A stretch of 64,000 bases of DNA, taken from Caulobacter endophyticus (GTDB lineage Bacteria > Pseudomonadota > Alphaproteobacteria > Caulobacterales > Caulobacteraceae). Below are positions 10,883 to 18,709 of this stretch, piece by piece (positions within the stretch are counted from its first letter, which is position 1; each line of letters begins with the position of its first letter). The stretch covers positions 62,001 to 126,000 of the forward strand of contig NZ_QDKQ01000011.1 in NCBI RefSeq assembly GCF_003116815.1, written 5' to 3'. Under the pieces are notes generated by a model. The model was not told the origin of the DNA, made no database searches, and was given only the letters and a program-made list of their open reading frames with translations. Position numbers and translations under genes: made by a program.

Positions 10883-12352
10883 TTAGTCGATCGGGCTCCA
10901 GCGGGTCTCGACCTGCTGGACGCCGCGCTTGGGACCGCGGAAGTCGCCGCCGCCGGCGGCCGCCTTGCCTTGGCCCTGACCTTGACCCTGACCGCCGCCC
11001 TTGCCGCGACCGCCGTTACGGCCCTCGCCGCGGCCCTGGGCCTGCTGGCCGCCGCCCTGGCCGCCCTTGCCCGGGGCGCTCTTGCCCTGGCCGCCGCCGT
11101 TACGGTTGCGCTTGCGGCGCAGTTCCGAGGGGACGTTGTTGCGCGGGTCGGCCTTGCGCGGATCGACGTACTTCTCGGCCGGCGCCAGCTTGTCGGCGAC
11201 GGCCGCAGCAGCCGCCAGGGCCTTGTCGTTGCGGCGGTCGAAGGACGGGATCTTCTGGCGGGTGGCCTTCTCGATGTCCTTCAGCAGGCTGCGCTCGTCG
11301 TCCGAGCAGAAGCTGATGGCCACGCCATCCTTGCCCTTGCGGGCGGTTCGGCCGATCCGGTGGACATAGGCCTCCGGCACGTTGGGCAGCTCGTAGTTGA
11401 AGACGTGGCTGATGTCGTTGACGTCGATGCCGCGGGCGGCGATGTCGGTCGCGACCAGGGCCTTGACCTCACCCGCCTTGAAGGCGGCGAGCGCGCGCTC
11501 GCGCTGGCCCTGCGTCTTGTCGCCGTGGATCGAGGCGGCCTCGATGCCGGCGGCGGTCAGGTACTTGGCCACGCGGTCGGCGCCGCGCTTGGTGCGGGTG
11601 AAGACGATCGAGCGCTCGACGGCCTTGTCCGACAGCAGCTCGGCCAGCAGGGGACGCTTGCGCTGGGCCTCGATGTAGATCAGCGACTGGTCGATACGCT
11701 CGACCGTCGTGGCCTGCGGGGTGATCGAGACCGAGGCCGGGTTCTTCAGCAGCTCGCCGGCCAGCTTGCCGATCTCGCCCGGCATGGTGGCCGAGAAGAA
11801 CAGGTTCTGGCGGTCCTTGGGCAGCTGGCTGGCGATCTTGCGGATCGGCACCACGAAGCCCAGGTCGAGCATCTGGTCGGCTTCGTCGAGCACGAAGATC
11901 TCGACGCCGCCCAGGGTGGCGCTCTTTTCGCCCAGGTGGTCCATCAGGCGGCCCGGGGTGGCGACGACGACGTCGACGCCGGCGGCCAGGGCGCGCATCT
12001 GCGGGCCGTACTTCACGCCGCCGAAGATGGTGGCGACCGACAGGCCCAGGTGGGCGGCGTAGGCCTTGAAGTTGTCGGCGATTTGCGTCGCGAGTTCGCG
12101 GGTCGGGGAAAGGACCAGGCAGCGGAAGCCGCGGCGCGGGGCCGGACGGCGGTCCTCGGCCAGGCGATGCAGGATCGGCAGGGCGAAGGCGGCGGTCTTG
12201 CCGGTGCCGGTCTGGGCGATGCCCAGAAGGTCGCGACCCTTCATGACGATCGGGATGGCCTGGGCCTGGATCGGGGTGGGCTGGGTGTAGCCCTTGTCGG
12301 CCAGGGCCTTCAGGATCGGCTTGGCCAGGCCAAGGTCGGTGAATTGAGTCAC
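10883..12352 (-). CDS. DEAD-box ATP-dependent RNA helicase, RhlE-like
   Basis: 489-residue RNA helicase. The motifs run in order: Q-motif F-TDLGL...YTQPTPIQ, motif I AQTGTGKT, motif Ib TPGR, motif II DEAD, motif III SAT, motif V ATDIAARGID and motif VI HRIGRTARKG. The last ~100 residues are a Gly/Gln/Lys/Arg-rich low-complexity tail (GGQG and GQGQ runs) typical of RNA-binding tails. The GTG at 12352 is used because the conserved Q-motif follows within four residues; the frame stays open to 12508 but that extension is Arg/Pro-rich and unconserved in style. The RhlE assignment is by overall layout; RNA degradosome or ribosome-assembly roles are inferred. Confidence 0.93.
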   Translation of the reverse strand: MTQFTDLGLAKPILKALADKGYTQPTPIQAQAIPIVMKGRDLLGIAQTGTGKTAAFALPILHRLAEDRRPAPRRGFRCLVLSPTRELATQIADNFKAYAAHLGLSVATIFGGVKYGPQMRALAAGVDVVVATPGRLMDHLGEKSATLGGVEIFVLDEADQMLDLGFVVPIRKIASQLPKDRQNLFFSATMPGEIGKLAGELLKNPASVSITPQATTVERIDQSLIYIEAQRKRPLLAELLSDKAVERSIVFTRTKRGADRVAKYLTAAGIEAASIHGDKTQGQRERALAAFKAGEVKALVATDIAARGIDVNDISHVFNYELPNVPEAYVHRIGRTARKGKDGVAISFCSDDERSLLKDIEKATRQKIPSFDRRNDKALAAAAAVADKLAPAEKYVDPRKADPRNNVPSELRRKRNRNGGGQGKSAPGKGGQGGGQQAQGRGEGRNGGRGKGGGQGQGQGQGKAAAGGGDFRGPKRGVQQVETRWSPID

Positions 12353-12770
12353 TGCGGACGTATCTTTCGTACGGTCGCGAGACGGCGCGCGCGGTCCTCG
12401 CACGGCTCGCCTGGCGGCGGGTCGGTTGGGGAGCGCCCCGCGTGATACGGGCGGTCTATGAGAAGCTTTCAGGGCGCTCGACAGGCTGAACCCAGAGGGG
12501 TCCGTCACGCGGCTGGAGCACCGATAGCGCCTACAGGCGCGGGGCTCATATCGGATATTGCAGGTGCGAAGTCAAGGGAGAGGCTTGGGGCGCAAGGGTT
12601 TGCGGGGGCTGGGGTGGTCGAAGCGCAAGGAACCTCCCCCTGTGGGGGAGGCGGCCGAAGGCCGGTGGGGGGACGTTATCAGCCGCCGCAGGCGTCGGCC
12701 GATTTCCCAATCACTCCCCCCACCGATCGCTCCGCGATCACCTCCCCCACAGGGGGAGGTTCCTTTGTGG
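12353..12770. other. 418-bp intergenic region between helicase and GGDEF-EAL genes
   Basis: Contains the probable leader and promoter area of the helicase gene (12353-12560) and the palindromic element at 12630-12765. I see no convincing coding frame or RNA gene in it. Confidence 0.6.
12630..12765. repeat. Intergenic palindromic element, family A, copy 2
   Basis: Two inverted half-units. Left half 12630-12673 has the outer hairpin CCTCCCCCTGTGGGGGAGG, inner hairpin GCGGCCGAAGGCCG and a GTGGGGGGAC end. Right half 12712-12765 has CCCCCCACCG, inner hairpin ATCGCTCCGCGAT and outer hairpin CCTCCCCCACAGGGGGAGG. The outer parts are reverse complements, while the inner hairpins differ. Confidence 0.85.
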
Positions 12771-14960
12771 TCACGCCGTCGCTCTCTGGGCCTCGCTGGC
12801 CGGTTCGAGGGGCTTTACCGCCGAGAACGCCACCACCTCCGACAGGCCGCGCGGGGGCGTGGCCACCCCCAGGAGCGCCGCGATCTCGACCGCCGGCTTG
12901 GGGCGGCTGATGAAGTAGCCCTGGATCTCGCCGCAGCCCTGGCGGCGCAGTTCGTGCAATTGTTCCTCGGACTCCACGCCCTCGGCCGTGGTGGTGATGC
13001 CCAGGCTGGCGCCCAGGTCGAGGACGGCCTTGATGATCGCCAGGGCGTCGGCGTCGTCGAGGATGTCGCGCACGAAGGTCTGGTCGATCTTGATCTTGTC
13101 GAACGGGAAGCTGCGCAGGTAGCTCAGCGAGCTGTAGCCCGTGCCGAAGTCGTCCATCGAGATGCGCACGCCCAGGGCCTTCAGGTCGTGAAGGATGGCC
13201 ATGTTGGAGGCGCTGTCCTGCAGCAGGACGCTCTCGGTGATCTCCAGTTCCAGCCGCTCGGCCGGCAGGCCCGAGGCCGCGAGGGCCTGGACCACGGTGG
13301 CGGCGAGGCGCCGGTCGCGGAACTGGGCGGGCGAGAGGTTCACCGCCAGGCGCACGTGCTGGGGCCAGCGGGCGGCCTCGTCGCAGGCGGCGCGCAGCAC
13401 CCAGTCGCCCAGGGCGCCGATCAGGCCGATCTCCTCGGCCAGCGGGATGAACTCGCCGGGCGAGACCATGCCCCGCTCGGGGTGGAACCAGCGCAGCAGC
13501 GCCTCGCAGCCGGTGACGCGATCGGCCTCCAGGTCGAACAGCGGCTGGTAGAACAGCTCGAACTGGCCTTCGGCGAGCGCCTTGCGCAGGTCCAGCTCCA
13601 GGGCCCGGCGGGCCTGCAGCTGCTCGTCCATGGCCCGCTCGAAGAAGTGGAAGGTGCCCTTGCCGTCGGCCTTGGCGCGGTAGAGGGCCATGTCGGCCTT
13701 CTTCAGCAGCTCGTCGCAGTCGTGCCCGTCGTCGGGCGAGACGGTCACCCCGACGCTGCCGCCGATCACCACCTGGTGGCCCAGGAGGTCGAAAGGGGCC
13801 TCCAGGGCCTCGACGATGCGGGCGGCCAGGCGCGTGGCGCCCGACAGGTCCGACAGGCCCATCTGCACCACGGCGAATTCGTCGCCGCCCAGGCGGGCCA
13901 CGGTGTCGCCGTCGCGGACGCAGGCCCGCAGGCGCTCGGCGGCGGCCTTCAGCAGGGCGTCGCCGACCGGGTGGCCAAGCGTGTCGTTGACCACCTTGAA
14001 GCGGTCCAGATCGACGCAGTGCACGGCCACCAGGTCCTCGCGCCGCGCGGCGCGGGCCAGGGCGTCGGACAGGTCCTTGTGGAACAGCAGGCGGTTGGGC
14101 AGCTCGGTCAGTGGGTCGTAGTGGGCCAGGCGCGCGATCTGGGCCTCGGCCCGCTTGCGCTCGGCGATGTCTTCCGAAACGCCCAGCAGGTATTCGGGGC
14201 GGCCCTCGGCGTCGAGGATGGCGATCTTCTTGGTGCGCAGGATGGCGGTCGTGCCGTCCTTGCGGGGGATCAGGTCCTCCTCGATGACCTTGACCTCGCC
14301 CGAGCGTACGACCTCGGCGTCGCGGGCGTGATAGATCGCCGCCTGCACCGGATCGAAGAAGGCCTCGTCGGTGCGGCCGATCATCTCTTCGCGCGAATAG
14401 CCTAGGATCTTCTCGCCGGCGCGGTTGAGCAGCACGTAGCTCTGGTCCGACGCGCGCTTGACGAACACCATCGACGGGATGGACTCGACCACGGCGGTCA
14501 TGAAGGTGCGGGCGCGTTCCTCGTCGGCCTTGGCGTCGGCCAGGGCGTCGAGGTTGCGGCGGTTGGTCTCGCTGGCGGCCTGCAGCAGGCCGATGACGGT
14601 GCCCACGCCCAGATAGCGCCCGCCGTCGGTGACGATGAAGCCGCGCAGCAGGTCGCTGGCCCGGTAGGACAGGCTGTCATTGGTGAAGGCGGCCAGCTCG
14701 ACGTCGGCCTCGACCACCAGCGGCTCGCGGTCCATCAGCACTTCGATGGGACGGTTGGCGTAGAGGGCGCGGCCGTACTCGGCGGCCATGCGCAGGAAGA
14801 ACGCGTTGCGCTCGACCAGGCCCACGGGGCGGTCGTCGGCGTCGAGCACCGGAATGATCAGGGTGTCGGGCTCCTCGCGGAACCGCTCGTACAGCGTCTT
14901 GCCGAGATCTTCCGCCCGCGCCGGGGTCAGGGAAGAAACGGTGTCGCGCAGGGTGAACAT
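12771..14960 (-). CDS. CBS-like / PAS / GGDEF / EAL cyclic-di-GMP enzyme
   Basis: 729-residue cytosolic protein that could both make and degrade c-di-GMP. Residues 1-~140 resemble a CBS pair (IIPVLDADDRPVGLVERNAFF and GFIVTDGGRYLGVGTV), then a PAS domain (~150-280, ending EDIAERKRAE), a GGDEF domain and an EAL domain. The GGDEF motif is intact, with an RxxD product-inhibition site (RDGD) five residues before it. The EAL domain keeps EALLRW, NLSPAQF, the DDFGTGYSSL loop, KIDQTF and AEGVE, so catalytic metal and base residues all seem present. Net activity cannot be predicted. The ATG start gives a complete CBS unit. Confidence 0.93.
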   Translation of the reverse strand: MFTLRDTVSSLTPARAEDLGKTLYERFREEPDTLIIPVLDADDRPVGLVERNAFFLRMAAEYGRALYANRPIEVLMDREPLVVEADVELAAFTNDSLSYRASDLLRGFIVTDGGRYLGVGTVIGLLQAASETNRRNLDALADAKADEERARTFMTAVVESIPSMVFVKRASDQSYVLLNRAGEKILGYSREEMIGRTDEAFFDPVQAAIYHARDAEVVRSGEVKVIEEDLIPRKDGTTAILRTKKIAILDAEGRPEYLLGVSEDIAERKRAEAQIARLAHYDPLTELPNRLLFHKDLSDALARAARREDLVAVHCVDLDRFKVVNDTLGHPVGDALLKAAAERLRACVRDGDTVARLGGDEFAVVQMGLSDLSGATRLAARIVEALEAPFDLLGHQVVIGGSVGVTVSPDDGHDCDELLKKADMALYRAKADGKGTFHFFERAMDEQLQARRALELDLRKALAEGQFELFYQPLFDLEADRVTGCEALLRWFHPERGMVSPGEFIPLAEEIGLIGALGDWVLRAACDEAARWPQHVRLAVNLSPAQFRDRRLAATVVQALAASGLPAERLELEITESVLLQDSASNMAILHDLKALGVRISMDDFGTGYSSLSYLRSFPFDKIKIDQTFVRDILDDADALAIIKAVLDLGASLGITTTAEGVESEEQLHELRRQGCGEIQGYFISRPKPAVEIAALLGVATPPRGLSEVVAFSAVKPLEPASEAQRATA

Positions 14961-15203
14961 GGGAATACGCCTCCACTCGCGAGGGTGAATGGCGGTTTCA
15001 CACCTAACGAGGTGCTAAACTTGACCGTTGGGACTACGGGTTTCGCGAAAACTTCATAGCCGCGTCACAGTGATTTCCGGCGCATTTACTGTGACGGCGC
15101 TGCGCGAATACTCAGTCATCGGACGATCGCGATTTGCACGTCCCGCGGCATGGCAAAGCCGGGCCGTTGGGCCTAGTTAGGGGCCGTTCGAGGAGTGCGT
15201 CCC

Positions 15204-16100
15204 ATGCCCAGTTCCCTGCCGCTTCGCCATTTCCTGCTGGCTCTCGCGGTGGTGGCGGTGTGGGGGACCAACTTCGTGGTCATCCGCCAGGCGCTGAACC
15301 ACCTGCCGCCGCTGACCTTCGCCACCCTGCGCTTCACCTTCGTGCTGCTGCCGCTGGTGTTCTTCGTCAGGAAGCCGGCGGTGTCGTGGCTCAATCTGGC
15401 GGGCTACGGCCTGCTGATCGGGGCGGGGCAGTTTGGCCTGCTGTTCGTGGCCATGAAGGGCCACATCTCGCCGGGCCTGGCCTCGCTGATCCTGCAGACC
15501 CAGGTGTTCTTCACCATCGCTCTGGCCATGCAGATCAATCGCGAGCGGGTGCGCGGCTTCCAGGTCGTCGCCCTGCTGCTGGCCATCGCCGGCATCGCGA
15601 TCATCGCCCTGCACGGCGGCGGCTCGGCCACCCCGCTGGGCGTTACGCTAGGGCTGCTGGCGGCGCTGAGCTGGGGCTGCGGCAACATCGTCGCGCGCCA
15701 GGCCGGCCCGGTGAACATGCTGGGCTACGTGGTCTGGGCCAGCCTGTTCTCGATCCCGCCGCTGCTGGGCATGGCCCTGTGGCTGGAAGGCTGGCCGGCC
15801 ATGGTCAAGGGCGTGGCCGGCGCCGACCTCGGCACCTGGCTGGCGGTGGTCTGGCAAGCGGTGGGCAACACCATGTTCGGCTACGGCGCCTGGGGCTGGC
15901 TGCTGGCCCGCCACCCGGCCGCCACCATCACCCCGATGGCCCTGCTGGTGCCGGTGTTCGGCATGAGCGCCTCGGCCCTGCTGCTGGGCGAGGGCCTGCC
16001 GGCCTGGAAGCTGCTGGCGGCGGGCCTCGTGCTGGCCGGCCTGGCGGTCAACATGCTGTGGCCGAAGATCCGCGCGCTGCGGGCGGCGCCGGCCGCCTGA
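15204..16100 (+). CDS. EamA-family (DMT) permease
   Basis: 298-residue inner-membrane protein of the drug/metabolite transporter superfamily, usually efflux of amino acids or metabolites. About ten hydrophobic helices are visible in two EamA repeats, the first beginning LALAVVAVWGTNFVVIRQAL and the second near LGLLAALSWGCGNIVARQAG. The ATG at 15204 is preceded by AGGAG with 8-base spacing, which favours it over the in-frame GTG at 15195. Similar in type to 32259-33203 but not a close copy. Substrate unknown. Confidence 0.9.
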   Translation: MPSSLPLRHFLLALAVVAVWGTNFVVIRQALNHLPPLTFATLRFTFVLLPLVFFVRKPAVSWLNLAGYGLLIGAGQFGLLFVAMKGHISPGLASLILQTQVFFTIALAMQINRERVRGFQVVALLLAIAGIAIIALHGGGSATPLGVTLGLLAALSWGCGNIVARQAGPVNMLGYVVWASLFSIPPLLGMALWLEGWPAMVKGVAGADLGTWLAVVWQAVGNTMFGYGAWGWLLARHPAATITPMALLVPVFGMSASALLLGEGLPAWKLLAAGLVLAGLAVNMLWPKIRALRAAPAA

Positions 16101-16158
16101 TCATGCAGCTTGACGTCAGGTTGCGTCCGCTCGACCTTCGCCATGAAGGGGAGGGCGC

Positions 16159-16575
16159 ATGCAGCGACGGACATTCATCATCGGGACGGCGGCGCTGAGC
16201 GCGATCCCGGCCCTGGCAAGCGCCGAGGCCGGTTGGAGCCCGCCGCTCATCATCCGGTTCGCGCCGGGCTCGGCGGAGATCGATCGCCACGCGGTGGGGC
16301 AGCTCGAAGGCTTCAAGGCCGCGTTCGAGGCGCGCGCCAATCCGCGCAACGGCGACTCGATACGGGTCACCGGCCACATGGACGAGGCCGAGCGGCGGCA
16401 GAACCTGCGAGACCTGCCCCAGCAGCGGGCCGACGCAGTCGTAGAGGCCCTTGCCGACCTGGGCATGCAGCGCGGACGGGCGCGGGCCCGGCGCAGTCTC
16501 GACCGTCTCGTCGACGTCGCCGGTCCCTCGGCCGACAATCGCGTGGTCCTGCTGTCCTGGCGGGTCGCCTCTTGA
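16159..16575 (+). CDS. Exported small OmpA-like protein
   Basis: 138 residues with a Tat-like or Sec signal peptide (MQRRTFIIGTAALSAIPALASA). The rest resembles a shortened OmpA/MotB peptidoglycan-binding fold: FAPGSAEIDRHAVGQLEGF, then VTGHMDEAERRQNLRDLPQQRADAVVEAL in place of the usual GHTD...N..LS..RA. The aspartate and arginine that grip diaminopimelate are at the expected places. No beta-barrel or lipobox is present, so it would be a soluble periplasmic wall-binding protein. Identification is from pattern only. Confidence 0.65.
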   Translation: MQRRTFIIGTAALSAIPALASAEAGWSPPLIIRFAPGSAEIDRHAVGQLEGFKAAFEARANPRNGDSIRVTGHMDEAERRQNLRDLPQQRADAVVEALADLGMQRGRARARRSLDRLVDVAGPSADNRVVLLSWRVAS

Positions 16576-16582
16576 AAAGGCG

Positions 16583-16615
16583 ACGCCGCCCCGGCATCGA
16601 GGCGGCGTTCCTTTC
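16583..16615 (+). terminator. Hairpin terminator after the OmpA-like gene
   Basis: Stem ACGCCGCC / GGCGGCGT with a 10-base loop, followed by TCCTTTCC, directly before the threonine aldolase gene. The T-run is weak. Confidence 0.55.
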
Positions 16616-16628
16616 CGAGTGATCGCCC

Positions 16629-17669
16629 ATGACCATCGCCCGCTACGACTTCGCCTCCGACAATGTGGCCGGCGCCATGCCCGAGGTGATGGAGGCCTTG
16701 TTGGCGGCCAACGCCGGTACGGCTTCGGGCTATGGGACCGACCACGTCAGCCTGGCGGCGGGCGAGCGGATCCGCGCCGCCCTGGACGTCGACGCCGAGG
16801 TCAGGTTCATGCCGTCTGGCACGGCCGCCAACGCTTTCGCCCTGACCCTGCTGGCTTCGCCGCACGAGGCGGTGCTGGCCCATGAACACGCCCACATCTG
16901 CACCGACGAGACCGGCGCGCCCGGCTTCTTCGGCCAGGGCGTGGGGCTGATCGGCCTGTCGGGCGCCTCGGGCAAGATCGAACAGGCGGCGCTGGAGGCG
17001 GCCCTGGCTCAGCCCGACGTCTCCTACCGCCAGCCGGCGGCGGCCCTGTCGGTGACCACGGCCACCGAGTACGGCACTGTCTATTCCGAAGCCGCGCTGA
17101 AGGCGCTGATCGATCCGGCCAAGGCCAAGGGCTACGGCGTGCACCTGGACGGCGCGCGGCTGGCCAACGCCGTGGCGGCGGGCTTCGACCTCAAGGCCGT
17201 GGGGCGCCTGGGCGTCGACATTCTCGTGATGGGCGGCACCAAGGCCGGCTCGACCCCGACCGAGGCGGTGGTGTTCCTCAATCCCGAGCACCGCCGCCGC
17301 CTGGACGCGCGGATCAAGCATGCCGGCCAACTGATCTCCAAGGGCCGTTTCCTGGCCGCCCCCTGGCTGGGCCTGCTGGACGAGAACGGCGGAACGGGCC
17401 CCTGGGCGGCGCGCGCCGCCCACGCCAACGCCATGGCGCAGAAGCTGGCCGCGCTGATGCCCTATCCGATCGCCCATCCGGTGGAGGCCAATGGGATCTT
17501 CGTGACCATGAGCGACGCGGCGCTGGATCTGCTGCGCGGCGAGGGCTGGTTCGTCTATCGCTTCCTCGACGGCTCGGCCCGCTTCATGTGCTCGTGGGCG
17601 ACGACGCCGGAGATGGTCGAGGAACTGGGTGCGGCTTTGCGGCGCGTGGCGGCGGTGGAGGCGGCTTGA
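16629..17669 (+). CDS. Low-specificity L-threonine aldolase
   Basis: 346-residue PLP enzyme of fold type I that cleaves L-threonine or L-allo-threonine to glycine and acetaldehyde. The DFASDNVAG start, the GYGTD motif, HEHAHICTDETGAPGFF and the PLP lysine K205 in VMGGTKAGSTPTEA are family hallmarks; VHLDGARLANA holds the cofactor aspartate. Length fits the family. It is preceded by a terminator-like hairpin and followed by a palindromic element, so it is probably transcribed alone. Confidence 0.92.
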   Translation: MTIARYDFASDNVAGAMPEVMEALLAANAGTASGYGTDHVSLAAGERIRAALDVDAEVRFMPSGTAANAFALTLLASPHEAVLAHEHAHICTDETGAPGFFGQGVGLIGLSGASGKIEQAALEAALAQPDVSYRQPAAALSVTTATEYGTVYSEAALKALIDPAKAKGYGVHLDGARLANAVAAGFDLKAVGRLGVDILVMGGTKAGSTPTEAVVFLNPEHRRRLDARIKHAGQLISKGRFLAAPWLGLLDENGGTGPWAARAAHANAMAQKLAALMPYPIAHPVEANGIFVTMSDAALDLLRGEGWFVYRFLDGSARFMCSWATTPEMVEELGAALRRVAAVEAA

Positions 17670-17673
17670 TCCG

Positions 17674-17793
17674 ATCCTCCCCCTGAAGGGGGAGGTGGCC
17701 CGAAGGGCCGGAGGGGGAAGCGGCTGCTGACATGCCGCAACAACTTCCCCCTCAGTCGCTCCGCGACAGCTCCCCCTTCAGGGGGAGCATCTT
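17674..17793. repeat. Intergenic palindromic element, family A, copy 3 (best-formed)
   Basis: Left half 17674-17720: outer hairpin CCTCCCCCTGAAGGGGGAGG, inner hairpin GGCCCGAAGGGCC, then GGAGGGGGAAG. Right half 17741-17793: CTTCCCCCTC, inner hairpin GTCGCTCCGCGAC, outer hairpin CTCCCCCTTCAGGGGGAG. The halves are inverted copies except for the inner hairpin. It sits between the convergent genes ltaE-like and PRC-barrel. Confidence 0.9.
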
Positions 17794-17795
17794 CC

Positions 17796-18131
17796 TTACC
17801 CCTCGAAATACCGCTCCACCTGCTCGGCCCAGCCGTAGGAGGTCTTGGCCAACTGGTCGCGGTCGTAGGCCGGGCTGTCCTTGAAGCGGTCCTTCGATAG
17901 GTCGGTCGCATAGGCCTCGGCCTTGTCGTCGAAGGTCAGGATGCGCCAGGGCAGGGGGTGGTATTTGCCGCCGGTGAACAGGCCCGCCGGCTCGACGGCG
18001 ACATAGCGGCCGATGCCGGCGTCGCGGTCGACGAAGACCTCGCGGATGACGCCCAGCTTGTGGCCCTTGGGGTCGGTGACCGCGACCCCGATCAGGTCGC
18101 CGCTCTTCACCAGCCGATCGTCCAGCGACAT
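17796..18131 (-). CDS. PRC-barrel domain protein
   Basis: 111 residues. The first ~75 form a PRC-barrel (LIGVAVTDPKGHKLGVIREV, then DRDAGIGRYVAVEP), the fold shared by photosynthetic reaction-centre H subunits and the RNA-processing protein RimM; the last ~35 are a charged tail with several aromatic residues. No signal peptide or other domain is present. Small proteins of this kind are common in Alphaproteobacteria and have no agreed function. Divergent from the NUDIX gene with about 100 bases between. Confidence 0.85.
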   Translation of the reverse strand: MSLDDRLVKSGDLIGVAVTDPKGHKLGVIREVFVDRDAGIGRYVAVEPAGLFTGGKYHPLPWRILTFDDKAEAYATDLSKDRFKDSPAYDRDQLAKTSYGWAEQVERYFEG

Positions 18132-18232
18132 GGCGTTCCTCCTTGCGATTGCTCCTTCGGCAACGTTCGTCGCACCCGGGGAGTTGCCCCAAAGACGTTG
18201 CCAAGCCCGGCAAAGCCCGCGATGGATCGGGC

Positions 18233-18661
18233 ATGAGCACGCCAGCCGCCCCTCCGACCGACCGCCCCATCGTCCTGGTGGCCGCCGCCGCCCTGATCGA
18301 TGTCGACGGACGGGTGCTGATCTGCCAGCGCCCCGAAGGCAAGTCGCTGGCCGGCCTGTGGGAGTTCCCGGGCGGCAAGGTCGAAAAGGGCGAGACGCCC
18401 GAGGAATGCCTGATCCGCGAGCTGCACGAGGAGCTGGGCATCACCGTCGCCCAGGCCTGTCTCGCGCCCTTCGTCTTCGCCTCGCACACCTACGAGACGT
18501 TCCACCTTCTGATGCCCCTCTACCTGCTGCGGCGCTGGGAGGGGATCGTGACGGCGCGCGAACACAAGGCCATGGCTTGGGTAAAGCCTGACAAATTGTG
18601 CGATTACGAAATGCCGCCGGCGGATATTCCTCTGGTCGCTTGGCTTCGGGATGTGCTTTAA
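18233..18661 (+). CDS. NUDIX hydrolase, MutT/8-oxo-dGTP diphosphatase type
   Basis: 142 residues with a complete Nudix box at about residues 48-70 (G-x5-E-x7-RELHEELGI). LICQRPEGKSLAGLWEFPGGK and the final DKLCDYEMPPADIPL resemble MutT proteins that hydrolyse oxidised purine nucleotides to prevent mutation. The ATG at 18233 gives the normal MutT length; the frame is open further upstream but without family-like sequence. Substrate specificity is inferred from the MutT-type strands only. Confidence 0.9.
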   Translation: MSTPAAPPTDRPIVLVAAAALIDVDGRVLICQRPEGKSLAGLWEFPGGKVEKGETPEECLIRELHEELGITVAQACLAPFVFASHTYETFHLLMPLYLLRRWEGIVTAREHKAMAWVKPDKLCDYEMPPADIPLVAWLRDVL

Positions 18662-18709
18662 CTCAGACAAATCGCGCAACGACGCGACGTGGCTGGGAAG
18701 GAGACGACC

